From IMG/VR virus record IMGVR_UViG_3300009609_000030, positions 1 to 48,086 of that record: a DNA stretch of 48,086 nt, one strand, 5' to 3'. The translations under genes and the position numbers were made by a program. This document shows positions 34,358 to 43,251 of the stretch, in pieces (within the stretch, counting starts at the first letter, position 1; every line of letters starts with the position of its first letter). A model generated the notes under the pieces. The model did no database searches. It saw only the letters and a program-made list of their open reading frames with translations, and had not been told where the DNA came from. Origin of the DNA: a virus.

Positions 34358-36460
34358 TTAAGGGTGTACAGGTTTGGTTATTGTAACACCATTGCTAAGT
34401 CTAACCAATGCTGTAACTGATGTCACAGTTACATCTGAAGTTGGTGCTTTAACTACTATGTACATCTCATCACTTGCAGATGCTCCACTATTATCAGTTA
34501 CAGTTAGCCTTACTACTGTAGTACCTTCTGTCAGGTCTTGAACCATTGTAAGATATGAGTTAGGATTAGTGATGCTACCACTACCAGAAACTATGCTCCA
34601 TAGTGGGGTAATAATACCATCTGAACCTGTGGCTGCACCAGCTATGATAACTCTGCTAATAGGTAATGTGATTTCCCTGTCTGAACCTGCATTAGCAACA
34701 GGGGGTTCACCCTCTGCCTCTTCTGCCACTGTAATATTCACTGTATCCAATGCAGTAGCTCCACGATTATCTGTGACCTTAAGTTGAAAGGTATGTAGTC
34801 CCGGAACTAACCCTGTAACAGTAGTAATTGCTGTATCAGGAGAAGTGATAGTAGCAGCCAGTGTAGTTATCTTAGTCCATTGATATGATGTGATAGTTCC
34901 ATCTCCATCTGTACCTGCACCTGTCAGTGTCACAGTATCTTCCTCAGTATCCTGATTAGGCCCTGCATTGGCAGTTGGAGGCTGATTAGGAACTGTATCT
35001 GTGATATTGATAGTACCTATGATATAGCTGCCATCAGATTGCCTGTCCTCATTGTACAGTGGCATTGGTTGCCTGTATCCTGTAGGATCAGTGATAACAA
35101 CAGCCAGTTTATATGCTCCCTGTGGCAGGCTGAAGGCTAAGCTGTCAGTAACAGCAACAGGAGTGGTAGTAGGAAGGAAGAACTTTACTTCATGGCTGGA
35201 TTTCTTGGCATATTCAACCTGACCACTTTCAGAGTATAGTCTTAATTCTACATCCCAGTTCATATACACAGGGCATACACCACCATTTTTCCAGTTCAGG
35301 GTAACAGAGGCAGAGGTATTGGTGAAGCTGAAGCTACCACCAGATATCTGTATCTTGCTTCCAAGCAGGGCAAATCCTGCCCTGATGTTCTCCCTTGATT
35401 CAAGAGCTGAAGGATAACCACCATAGTTACCATTACCAATACTTGTTCCATGATATAGCTCCACCTGTCTTACTAAGTCATAGAAATTACCAGTATTCCA
35501 GCCCGGAGGCTCACCAGTGATAGGCCCTGTCTTGTATTTATTTCTTGCTAGTTCCCCAAAGGTGGGAGAACCATCAAAGGTATAAGGATTGTTTTCAAGC
35601 ACTGAAGAGAGATACTGATCATCAGCACTCCACTGATCTTTCCTGAAGCCTACCTGACCCCATGCATTCCTTGCATAGTGGGCATAGTGTCCCACTTCAG
35701 GATAAGGATGGAAGGCATCAATGAATGAAGCTCCACTGTCATAAGCTGCCACCATGATGACCAGAGGCCATTTATCAAACACTTCAGTGTGAGTATCAAT
35801 GATGGCTTTCAGAGCATTGATAGTAGGCTGTCTGCCAGCAGGGAAAGTACTCCATGTACATACACCTGACACATGCCACTCACCCCAGCTACCAAAACCC
35901 CTGATGTCAATGAACTGTATGGCATCTGCAAACAGTACTTCCTTGCCTGCATTTGGCCCATCATTAGGAGTATAGCTTGTCTCTAAAAGGTGATCTCTCA
36001 TTTCCTGATGCAATGCCCTCAGACCTTCAATGTAGTTCTCACTATTCCAGTTTGGCATCCAGATACCATTTTTCTGCCAGTCCTTGTTGTTATCACTTTC
36101 ATTCTGCATCTGCCTGTGCAGCCACAGTGGGTAATTGGCAGAGCTTCCATCAGGATACTCATTCTCTCCCCTGTCAGCATTATAGGTCATGATACCAAAT
36201 GAAAGCCTTTGGCCATTGTCAATAGCACTCCTGACAAGGCCATCAAAGTAACCCCAGTCATAATTGGGTTCATTTGCTCCATCATCTATTTGTGTCCATG
36301 CAAACCTGTAATAGACATCAAGGGAATTTTCCTGGTTGACTGGTTGTGCTTCATTGGGGTAGCCAATTCTCTCAGTACTGTTATGCCATTGTTCAGGGCC
36401 AGATTCAGGTCTGATTATAGCAGTAGAGAATAATAGTGGTTTAAGAGATGATGTTGCCAT
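34358..36460 (-). CDS. Glycoside-hydrolase-like fibre protein (DUF4874/DUF4832-like) with two PKD domains, 700 aa
   Basis: Residues about 1-330 read like a TIM-barrel of the DUF4874 type: SLDVYYRFAWTQID, then IQFIDIRGFGSWGEWH with Glu194 in the expected acid/base position of a glycosidase. Residues about 360-480 (GFALLGSKIQISGGSFSFTN, NWKNGGVCPVYMNWDVELRL) match the DUF4832 beta-sandwich that follows it. Two PKD-like domains come next, starting near 491 (PPTANAGPNQD) and about 585 (PPVANAGSDRE), each ending in a VTDN-type strand. No signal peptide is present. Placed among fibre genes, it is likely a virion appendage that binds or trims host surface glycans. Catalysis is inferred, since many phage copies of such folds only bind sugar. 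Confidence 0.7.
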   Translation of the reverse strand: MATSSLKPLLFSTAIIRPESGPEQWHNSTERIGYPNEAQPVNQENSLDVYYRFAWTQIDDGANEPNYDWGYFDGLVRSAIDNGQRLSFGIMTYNADRGENEYPDGSSANYPLWLHRQMQNESDNNKDWQKNGIWMPNWNSENYIEGLRALHQEMRDHLLETSYTPNDGPNAGKEVLFADAIQFIDIRGFGSWGEWHVSGVCTWSTFPAGRQPTINALKAIIDTHTEVFDKWPLVIMVAAYDSGASFIDAFHPYPEVGHYAHYARNAWGQVGFRKDQWSADDQYLSSVLENNPYTFDGSPTFGELARNKYKTGPITGEPPGWNTGNFYDLVRQVELYHGTSIGNGNYGGYPSALESRENIRAGFALLGSKIQISGGSFSFTNTSASVTLNWKNGGVCPVYMNWDVELRLYSESGQVEYAKKSSHEVKFFLPTTTPVAVTDSLAFSLPQGAYKLAVVITDPTGYRQPMPLYNEDRQSDGSYIIGTINITDTVPNQPPTANAGPNQDTEEDTVTLTGAGTDGDGTITSYQWTKITTLAATITSPDTAITTVTGLVPGLHTFQLKVTDNRGATALDTVNITVAEEAEGEPPVANAGSDREITLPISRVIIAGAATGSDGIITPLWSIVSGSGSITNPNSYLTMVQDLTEGTTVVRLTVTDNSGASASDEMYIVVKAPTSDVTVTSVTALVRLSNGVTITKPVHP

Positions 36461-36488
36461 AAATATTTGTTTTACTGGTTTATAATTA

Positions 36489-37454
36489 CTAAGGTCTTGA
36501 AGTTGTAAGTCTTTGCCATGATTTTATGTAATCTATATACATGCCTCTTAAAGTTGTTCCCACTGATTTTATTATCTGGAAGCATGGTTGAGCAACATTA
36601 TTAAATACTACCAATGCTACTGAGCCTGCCAGTACATTATTGATATAATAATCTGCCTGTGTTGCTAATTCATTTACAAATATCTCAAATAGATGAGAAC
36701 CCGGTGCTACTGGAATAGTAGTAACAAATGAAGTCCTCACACCATTCTTTGCTGTCTTTAATTGCCAATTAGGTGAAATTAACCTGTCATACTCAAAATA
36801 AACTCCATTGTCTGTATCAACAGGGGCAGATGCACCCATTAGTCCAAACCTAAGAGTAAATTCTTCCAATGCTGTTGAGATATTATCAAATCTTGGTGCA
36901 AACATCTTAAAATATACTGCTCCTGTTTGAAAAATAAATCCTGATCCTGCATTATTTAATGAACCCTGATACAGGATAACTCTACCTGTTGCACTGACTC
37001 CTGTATTTGCATGTAGTACTGTACCTGATATTGGAGCAACATATGATGGTGTAGCAACTCCACCTGTTACACCATAGTAGAATTCCCATACAAAACCAGC
37101 AGCACCTATCCTATGAAAATCATCAAAGACCATGATAAACTGCTCCCTGTCTGGTGGGATCATATTCCACCTGCCATTTAAGTAATAGTACTTAGCAGCA
37201 GGTGCATCTCTTGCATCATCAGTCTGAAAGAACTCATCTCCATTAACAGGAGTAGCATTCACCTTATCAGCATAAGTTCCTGTAACACCTCCTGATAACT
37301 GTCTTGATAACTGCTCTGCATTAACAGTTCTTATCAGCTTATTCTCTATTACCATATAGCCTTCAGGGATAGCTTTAGCTGGTGGAGGATTTTCAATAGC
37401 ATCCACCCTCCTGTCAAGCTGATTAAGTTTAGAAAGTTCTTGAGGTAATATCAT
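36489..37454 (-). CDS. Tail/head fibre protein with paralogous C-terminal domain, 321 aa
   Basis: The first 60 residues are a short coiled-coil-like helix with the string DAIENPPPAKAIPEGYMVIE, which matches the start of the next gene upstream (TEIENPPPSNIGPESLMVMS). From about residue 64 to the end, it matches the C-terminal part of the 456-residue protein (ATPVNGDEFFQTDDARDAPA versus ATPVPGMEFIQTDDVRDAPA; DYIKSWQRLT versus DYIKAWQRLT). It is therefore a mosaic of a fibre-anchor module and a strand-rich receptor-binding-type domain. It overlaps the 209-residue gene by 4 bases. Its stop is TAG immediately followed in frame by TAA. A role in host attachment is inferred. Confidence 0.65.
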   Translation of the reverse strand: MILPQELSKLNQLDRRVDAIENPPPAKAIPEGYMVIENKLIRTVNAEQLSRQLSGGVTGTYADKVNATPVNGDEFFQTDDARDAPAAKYYYLNGRWNMIPPDREQFIMVFDDFHRIGAAGFVWEFYYGVTGGVATPSYVAPISGTVLHANTGVSATGRVILYQGSLNNAGSGFIFQTGAVYFKMFAPRFDNISTALEEFTLRFGLMGASAPVDTDNGVYFEYDRLISPNWQLKTAKNGVRTSFVTTIPVAPGSHLFEIFVNELATQADYYINNVLAGSVALVVFNNVAQPCFQIIKSVGTTLRGMYIDYIKSWQRLTTSRP

Positions 37455-38080
37455 AAGCTTGGCTTATTTACTTTAGGTTTTTGTATCTGAACCTGACCAC
37501 CCTGACCCTGAATTATTTCATCTTTAAGTGTTTTTAATAACTCCACTAATGACTGAGAATACACTCTCACTTCAACAAAGGTATTACTTAAGTGATCATT
37601 AGCTGGAAGACCTGTGACAAGATCAGTAGTAACTATCTCTATGGTACTGGTATCAAGCCAAACTCCTGTAACCTTAGTGCTGGTCATGTTATCTATAGGA
37701 ATGATAGCAGTTCTTCCTACTGGAAATACACTAACAGCAGTCAGGATATACCTGCCAACAGCTTCATAGACCCATGTTGGATTTTTCTTTAATGAGTTGT
37801 CCAATAGCACAGCTACAGGAGCAGTAGTTCCTGTCTGGGAAAGTAAGGCTGCATAAGCATTATAAGAAAGACCAGCATTAGGATTACCGGGAATAGTATC
37901 AGGTCTGCCACCACTGTTAAGTACTTCCAGAGCCTTTGCCATAGGTACAGCAGATAGTTTCATATTTGACATTACCATAAGACTTTCAGGGCCTATGTTG
38001 GAAGGTGGAGGATTCTCTATCTCTGTAATCCTTCTCTCAAGATTATTAAGTCGTGATATTAAGTTACCTATATTGCTCAT
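37451..38080 (-). CDS. Fibre protein with coiled-coil anchor, 209 aa
   Basis: The N-terminus (LISRLNNLERRITEIENPPP) is a short coiled coil ending in a Pro-rich hinge, shared with the downstream 321-residue fibre. Residues about 60-185 (NAYAALLSQTGTTAPVAVLL and later strands) have the character of a small beta-rich domain that I have seen in fibre proteins of Bacteroidota phages. The C-terminal 20 residues are Gln/Lys-rich. Its ATG is 19 bases from the end of the 456-residue gene, and its stop overlaps the next start by 4 bases. It probably forms a trimeric adaptor or short fibre. Function is inferred from shared modules and location. Confidence 0.65.
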   Translation of the reverse strand: MSNIGNLISRLNNLERRITEIENPPPSNIGPESLMVMSNMKLSAVPMAKALEVLNSGGRPDTIPGNPNAGLSYNAYAALLSQTGTTAPVAVLLDNSLKKNPTWVYEAVGRYILTAVSVFPVGRTAIIPIDNMTSTKVTGVWLDTSTIEIVTTDLVTGLPANDHLSNTFVEVRVYSQSLVELLKTLKDEIIQGQGGQVQIQKPKVNKPSL

Positions 38081-38099
38081 AAGGATAATAATTTAATGA

Positions 38100-39470
38100 T
38101 TAAGGTCTTATTACTGTTAATCTCTGCCATGCTTTTATATAATCCAAAGTTATAGTTCTGGGAGTAGTTCCTGCTGATTTCATTAACTGGAATATTGGAG
38201 AGCCAAATACAACAAAAGGAAAAGCTAAAGGTGTAACACTACCAACTAATACATCATTAATATAGTAATCAGCTTGTGTAGCTGCTGCATTCACAAATAT
38301 CTCAAATAAGATAGTACCTGTAGCAACAGGTACAAGACTGTCAAGAGTTGTCCTGACTGCATTCTTTGCTGTTCTTAATAACCAGTTAGCAGAGGTGAGC
38401 CTGTTATATTCAAAATAAACTCCTCCATCCAGATCAGCACTTAAACCTCCTGCACCAAAAAAGCCAAGACCCACCCTGATAGTAAATTCTTCTCCTACTG
38501 TTGAAAGGATAGGAAAGTCTATAGTACTGCACTTAAAGTAACATGCACCACCTGTGAAGTATAAACCTCCTGAAGAGTTGTTAAGAGAACCTGCATATAA
38601 TGTTACCCTGCCTGTATTGATAGCAGCAGTACTGAATACCACTGCTCCTGGCCTGTTTGCATATAAGCCAGTAGGAGTGGCTGAACCTGTTATGGCATAA
38701 AAGAACCTGTTAGTGCTGACACCATTGCCACCTACTAAGAGAAAGTCCTCAAATGCATAGACTAATTGCTCTGGATTGAGGAGAAGATAATTCCACCTGC
38801 CATTAGCATAGTAATACTTGCCAGCAGGTGCATCCCTGACATCATCAGTCTGTATAAACTCCATTCCGGGAACAGGAGTAGCAATAGCTACCCTGTTAGC
38901 AGCAGTTCCTATATTGCTGACTTCAACCAAAGCACAGGAGAGAAATAGCTGTGTGGCAGTGTTAAGTGGAGCCAATGCAGGATTATTGGAAGGTGCACCT
39001 GCAAGCACTACTGTCAAGCCTAAGTTATTAAGTACAAAGCTGTCAAGCCTGTTATAGAGTGGACTGGGTGCAGTAAGTACAAAGTCAAAGCCAGCAGGAT
39101 TAGTGATGGTCTGATCAAATTTGACCTTATTGATATAATAGATAGCAGGAGAGACATGATAACCATAACCACCAGTCCATGTAACCTCACCTCCACTGAC
39201 AACTCCATATTTCACCAAGCCTGAAGTGTATAAGCCATCTGGAAGCACTGCAATATCATTATCAGGTTGAGGGGATATAAGTGCAACAGCTTTCAGGGGA
39301 GTGGCTGACTTGCCAGTTCCCTGAAGGTCTATACTTGCTGTATCCTCTACTTTGATTTCAGCATCAGTAAGAGCTTCAGCCATAGCAATATCTATAAGAG
39401 ATTTGATATAACAATCAAGGCTCTTGATGTCACTGAAGTTTGAAGATAGTATTTGATGTGTCTTACTCAT
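38100..39470 (-). CDS. Fibre protein with adaptor N-terminus and paralogous C-terminus, 456 aa
   Basis: The N-terminus is a short helix (NFSDIKSLDCYIKSLIDIAM), followed by a strand segment (VEDTASIDLQGTGKSATPLK) that resembles adaptor regions of Bacteroidota phage fibres. Residues about 193-456 are paralogous to residues 64-321 of the 321-residue fibre, with matching blocks GKYYYANGRWN, VYFEYNRLTSANWLLRTAKN, ADYYINDVLVGSV and DYIKAWQRLT. The shared part looks like a concanavalin-type jelly roll. It is 9 bases from the beta-propeller gene and 19 bases from the 209-residue fibre gene. The most likely role is host receptor binding, with the paralogous tips giving more than one specificity. Confidence 0.65.
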   Translation of the reverse strand: MSKTHQILSSNFSDIKSLDCYIKSLIDIAMAEALTDAEIKVEDTASIDLQGTGKSATPLKAVALISPQPDNDIAVLPDGLYTSGLVKYGVVSGGEVTWTGGYGYHVSPAIYYINKVKFDQTITNPAGFDFVLTAPSPLYNRLDSFVLNNLGLTVVLAGAPSNNPALAPLNTATQLFLSCALVEVSNIGTAANRVAIATPVPGMEFIQTDDVRDAPAGKYYYANGRWNYLLLNPEQLVYAFEDFLLVGGNGVSTNRFFYAITGSATPTGLYANRPGAVVFSTAAINTGRVTLYAGSLNNSSGGLYFTGGACYFKCSTIDFPILSTVGEEFTIRVGLGFFGAGGLSADLDGGVYFEYNRLTSANWLLRTAKNAVRTTLDSLVPVATGTILFEIFVNAAATQADYYINDVLVGSVTPLAFPFVVFGSPIFQLMKSAGTTPRTITLDYIKAWQRLTVIRP

Positions 39471-39479
39471 TGATTATAA

Positions 39480-41624
39480 TTACAAGGTACAAGTATTGAG
39501 AATAGCATCAGCAGCCCCCAAGAACCTTACCTGAATGGTGTAATTCACTCCACCAAGACCACCAAAGCTGCCTGCATAATAAAATAATGTTGGATCATTT
39601 ATTGTCACTGGACTACCTTCCACTGATGCAGTGCCAATGTTATAGGCATATATCTGCATCTTCAATACAGCAGGATTATTAATAACTGAAGCTGCCACAG
39701 CAACTTCATAGTTGAGAGTTGCTCCTGAGAATGTAGTTACCACATCAGTGGGACAAGCTGTATTCAGTGTCAGTGGACAGGTAACAAGATCAGTGGAATC
39801 AGGTATATAGTTAGGGTTAGGATTGCCATCACCGTCAAGCACAGTATTATTTGCAGTTTCTCCTGTTGGAGCATTGCCATCATTAGCATCCACTTCCTGT
39901 AATGTCACTACAATCTTCTTTCCTGTATTCTGACTACCAGTAGTAGTGCTGACAAGAGTAATAACACCATCAGTTGCAGATGCAGGCATACCACTCCATG
40001 CACCCAAGCCAGGAGATGTGCCAACCACATTAGTAGTTCCCGGAATACCAGCACCATTGATGTAATATTGGTTCTCAAACATATTGCTGAAGACAAAACC
40101 AGTCCTGTTCATCAGGTACATTCTCTTAATGGGGCTTGCATCAACACTATTATTTATCCCTGTATAGCCTATATACAAGTCACCATTGACAGGGTTAATC
40201 ATGCCATTGTAGCCTGCATTAGCCTTACCCTGCCTGTTCACTGCATCTATTGTTTGTACCACAGTATGAGTGACTACATCTATGATGAACAGCTTGCTTG
40301 AGCCTATATCTGTGATAAACATCCTCTGTGAAACAGGATCATAGAAGCCACCCTGCCAGTACTTGCTTCCACCACCAGTCCATGTAGCAGCTCCCGGAAG
40401 TGTTATCACAGCAATTGATGTATCCAAAGCTGTATTATATACTCCTACTGTACCTGTTGTACCATTACTGGTTATTGCATATAGTTCATTTGTAGCTGTA
40501 GCTTCAATTAACTGGATTACTCCACCTAAGAAGTTTCCATTGAGAGGTATCCCTGCAATAGGCACTGTGCTGAGTATGGTTTGTGTCTCCCTGTTGATGA
40601 TGATAATACTGATAGCAGCATCATTACAGTATATCCTGTTACTGGTAACTGTCAGTAATGTTCTATTAAAAGCTCCATTAGTACCAAAAGCAGCAGGAGT
40701 AGTGACTGTATCAGTGATGATATTATAGACCAGCATTCCTCCTGTATTTGCACCTACAAAATAGATCTTCTTGTTTGGGCCATCTATGTAAGTATTGTAT
40801 AATGCAGGATCAATGATCTGTGTGGAGTGAGTCATGTGTGCAGGAAGGGTAGCTGTATCAGGATTGAACCAGTATACATTACCTGCTGCATCATCCTGAT
40901 CAGCAATATAGACAAGATTGGAAGCAACATCATACCATGCAGTATAAGGAGAGGAGAGACCAGATATAGTCTTCACCACACCAAATCCACCTTCTTTCTC
41001 ACACTGTACAGCAAGAGGAATCCAGATAAGGTCTTCCACTATTACTGGTGCATCAGTGGTGAGATTATAAGGCCCGCATACTGTATTGAGATAGGAGGAC
41101 TGTGAAGAGTTGACCTCTACTCCATTGATGGTAGTATAGAGGACAGTTTGCCAGTAATAAGCAGTGCTGCCTGTTAGTCCTGTGGCTGTAGCTATAGCCT
41201 GATTTGCCACACTGGTTATGATAGTAGGGCCAAAGACAATGGTATTATCACTGGCCTTGCGCAGAGTAAACCTTACTTTAGTGATAGCAGTGCCAACCAA
41301 GCTGACCACAGCCTGTGCAGTAACATCAGTATTGGAGAGAACTGGCTCAATGCAGACAAAGGCTATCTGCTCCCTTGTGCCATTATTATTGGAAACAGGG
41401 CCATTCTCTGTACATTCACTCTCCACTTTAAACTCTACTATCCTGTTGGCATCAAGGCTACATATATCAATTACATTTTGAGATGTAGGCATAGGATTGG
41501 CATCATCAAAACCTGTGTTAAGCCAAGGAACATCACCTTTATACCTCCAATAAGCTGTCTGTGTAGTATTATTGGGGTTGGCCAGAACCTCTGTGTTATC
41601 CCATGCAAGTGAAAAACATGCCAT
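39480..41624 (-). CDS. Beta-propeller receptor-binding or appendage protein, 714 aa
   Basis: A Cys-containing N-terminal domain (residues 1-90) and an Fn3/Ig-like domain (about 90-190; KVRFTLRKASDNTIVFGPTI) precede a run of propeller blades from about 210 to 530. Blade strands have the YVTN-like rhythm of a short hydrophobic strand plus D/N turn: NLVYIADQDD, KIYFVGANTGG, RIYCNDAA, NELYAITSNG, QRMFITDIGSSKLFIID and GDLYIGYTG. Residues 530-714 form another strand-rich region. Propellers in phage virions often bind ligands or form tube collars. Its position in the fibre gene group favours an appendage. No catalytic motif is visible. It is 14 bases from the upstream Cys-rich gene. Confidence 0.65.
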   Translation of the reverse strand: MACFSLAWDNTEVLANPNNTTQTAYWRYKGDVPWLNTGFDDANPMPTSQNVIDICSLDANRIVEFKVESECTENGPVSNNNGTREQIAFVCIEPVLSNTDVTAQAVVSLVGTAITKVRFTLRKASDNTIVFGPTIITSVANQAIATATGLTGSTAYYWQTVLYTTINGVEVNSSQSSYLNTVCGPYNLTTDAPVIVEDLIWIPLAVQCEKEGGFGVVKTISGLSSPYTAWYDVASNLVYIADQDDAAGNVYWFNPDTATLPAHMTHSTQIIDPALYNTYIDGPNKKIYFVGANTGGMLVYNIITDTVTTPAAFGTNGAFNRTLLTVTSNRIYCNDAAISIIIINRETQTILSTVPIAGIPLNGNFLGGVIQLIEATATNELYAITSNGTTGTVGVYNTALDTSIAVITLPGAATWTGGGSKYWQGGFYDPVSQRMFITDIGSSKLFIIDVVTHTVVQTIDAVNRQGKANAGYNGMINPVNGDLYIGYTGINNSVDASPIKRMYLMNRTGFVFSNMFENQYYINGAGIPGTTNVVGTSPGLGAWSGMPASATDGVITLVSTTTGSQNTGKKIVVTLQEVDANDGNAPTGETANNTVLDGDGNPNPNYIPDSTDLVTCPLTLNTACPTDVVTTFSGATLNYEVAVAASVINNPAVLKMQIYAYNIGTASVEGSPVTINDPTLFYYAGSFGGLGGVNYTIQVRFLGAADAILNTCTL

Positions 41625-41638
41625 TGTTGAATAGTTTA

Positions 41639-42262
41639 TTATGGTTCAAAATAAGAGGCCACTATCATTCCCATAGGTCTTGAGCATACAACAGGAAGAA
41701 GAGCTGTCACTACTAAGCCTTCAGGCCCAAAACAAGGCTGGTAAGCAAATCCACACTGCATACCATCAGGAGTAAGATAACAGCTTATATCATCCTCACA
41801 ATCATTGGCATCCACTATAGTCACTCCTATCAGTGATGTCATGGTTTCCAATACCTGACCCTCTTTCAGTTTCAATTTTACTTCAGGGAGACCATTAGCA
41901 CCTACCAGTTCAAAATCATCACTCTCAAAAGTCCAGAGATAAGACTTGAAGGGCAATGTTCCTCCCACATAGTTCAGGACTTTAATATCAAAGATAATAT
42001 CAGCTTCAGGGTTAGCAGGTGGATTTAAAGTAGCTGATATACTGAGCAGATTAAAGTTACAAGTGAAATTAACTGCCTGATCTTTTTCACAAGGTGGGGC
42101 AGGATAACAAATATGATGATAAATGTCAGCACAGTTCAGGTATTCAAGATAGTTTTCAATGAAAATCTTAGTGTTATCACTGGGACAGGTAAAGCCATAT
42201 TGCAGCTCTGCCAAGTCTTTCAATACCACATCTACTATATTACATTTAGCAACCACAGTCAT
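41639..42262 (-). CDS. Cys-rich virion-block protein, 207 aa
   Basis: The N-terminal 75 residues contain many Cys (CNIVD, FTCPSD, LNCAD, HICYPAPPCEKD, FTCNF), and the middle is a strand-rich Ig-like region (IFDIKVLNYVGGTLPFKSYL, then WTFESDDFELVG). The last third has CEDDISCYL and three more Cys. It overlaps the upstream 307-residue Cys-rich gene by 17 bases, so the two are probably paired products. No signal peptide is visible, although the Cys density would suit a disulfide-stabilised virion protein or a metal-binding one. Its location between the abundant virion protein and the fibres supports a structural role. The family is not recognised. Confidence 0.6.
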   Translation of the reverse strand: MTVVAKCNIVDVVLKDLAELQYGFTCPSDNTKIFIENYLEYLNCADIYHHICYPAPPCEKDQAVNFTCNFNLLSISATLNPPANPEADIIFDIKVLNYVGGTLPFKSYLWTFESDDFELVGANGLPEVKLKLKEGQVLETMTSLIGVTIVDANDCEDDISCYLTPDGMQCGFAYQPCFGPEGLVVTALLPVVCSRPMGMIVASYFEP

Positions 42263-43169
42263 TAATTAAGTTAGGGTCAGCAGTATCCAATATGTTAATT
42301 AAACCTTTGAAAGCTTCACAGAGTCCATCACAATTACAGGCACAGTTTGAGCCATTGACAAGACCATAATGAAGCATAATAGCAGTGCTGCCCATCTTCT
42401 CAAGATTCACATCCTCAGTCTCCTTCAAGGCACTGTCAAGTAGTCCAGCTACCCTGCACTTGGTAGTCATATCAATGAAGGCACAGTTTTCCTCATAAAT
42501 ATAACCTTCTCCTCCCTCTTTTATCCATTTGATAGAAAACTTATATATACCATCAACAAACTCAGTAGCTCCATTAAAGAACTCAGGCTTGACATAGATG
42601 GCCTCTTCCTCTGTATTGAAGTAGTAAATATTGCTGGCAGGGAGAGTCTGGCCAAAGGGAATGGGGGTGTAGGGAAAAACTGTACCATACATGGCATCAG
42701 TAATAACATAGTTGTCAGGAATGCCCTCCACATTCATGATATTGCCACCAGTGAAAGTAATGATAACATCAGTGACAATGGACAGGTTAGTTAAGAACCA
42801 CTGATCAATAGCAGTCTTCATGGAAGAAGGATCAAAGCCAACACTCTCCAAAGTACAGTTATTGGTGCCACATGTGCCCAAGACAGGAGACAGGTCAACA
42901 TCAACAATAATAGCTTGGCGATTAACACTAAAGATGGACTGGATACCTATCTCAGATAATGTTTCCTGCTTATTTACAGCTTCAGATAAATCTGCTGACC
43001 AAGTAGCTTCCGCAGTGAGATCAAATGAAAAAGTACTGACCTGATCAGTACAATTTTCCTTACAGCAATTGATGTTGCCAGTCAGGATAAAGCTCTCTAT
43101 GGTGAAGTCTTCTAGTTCATCTGCAAAGTCAGTCAGTTTAATATAGTTATGATACTTTAATATGACCAT
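42246..43169 (-). CDS. Cys-rich virion-block protein, 307 aa
   Basis: Two Cys clusters frame the protein. CCKENC lies at about residues 34-39, near the N-terminus, and the C-terminal tail (NCACNCDGLCEAF near 275-287, ending NDCGC) has eight Cys in about 33 residues. Between them the sequence is strand-rich and acidic, with no enzyme motif. It is the first gene after the terminator at 43195-43222, so its transcription must read through that hairpin or start from an unseen promoter in the 82-base gap. It overlaps the 207-residue gene by 17 bases. A fibre-anchor or baseplate-like virion component is possible; this is inferred from position only. Confidence 0.6.
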   Translation of the reverse strand: MVILKYHNYIKLTDFADELEDFTIESFILTGNINCCKENCTDQVSTFSFDLTAEATWSADLSEAVNKQETLSEIGIQSIFSVNRQAIIVDVDLSPVLGTCGTNNCTLESVGFDPSSMKTAIDQWFLTNLSIVTDVIITFTGGNIMNVEGIPDNYVITDAMYGTVFPYTPIPFGQTLPASNIYYFNTEEEAIYVKPEFFNGATEFVDGIYKFSIKWIKEGGEGYIYEENCAFIDMTTKCRVAGLLDSALKETEDVNLEKMGSTAIMLHYGLVNGSNCACNCDGLCEAFKGLINILDTADPNLINDCGC

Positions 43170-43194
43170 GAGAATAGAAGTTTAAAAATGTCAG

Positions 43195-43222
43195 ATAAAA
43201 GTAAGGGCAGTGGAAACTGCCC
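43195..43222 (-). terminator. Hairpin after the 485-residue virion protein gene
   Basis: On the minus strand GGGCAGT pairs perfectly with ACTGCCC around a TTCC loop (plus-strand arms 43205-43211 and 43216-43222), followed by TTACTTTTAT. The T-run is interrupted, so termination may be partial. It sits 30 bases beyond the 43252 stop, in the 82-base gap before the next gene. Attenuation here would give more transcript for the upstream capsid-type genes than for the fibre and cargo genes. It could instead be an mRNA 3'-end stabiliser. Confidence 0.6.
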
Positions 43223-43251
43223 CTCTCAGATCAATTAAGATATACACATTA

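Noticed and set aside
36489-36491. TAG stop codon followed by TAA as a sign of stop-codon recoding
   Set aside because: The long genes are intact under the standard code and this TAG is followed directly by TAA, so it reads as an ordinary double stop.
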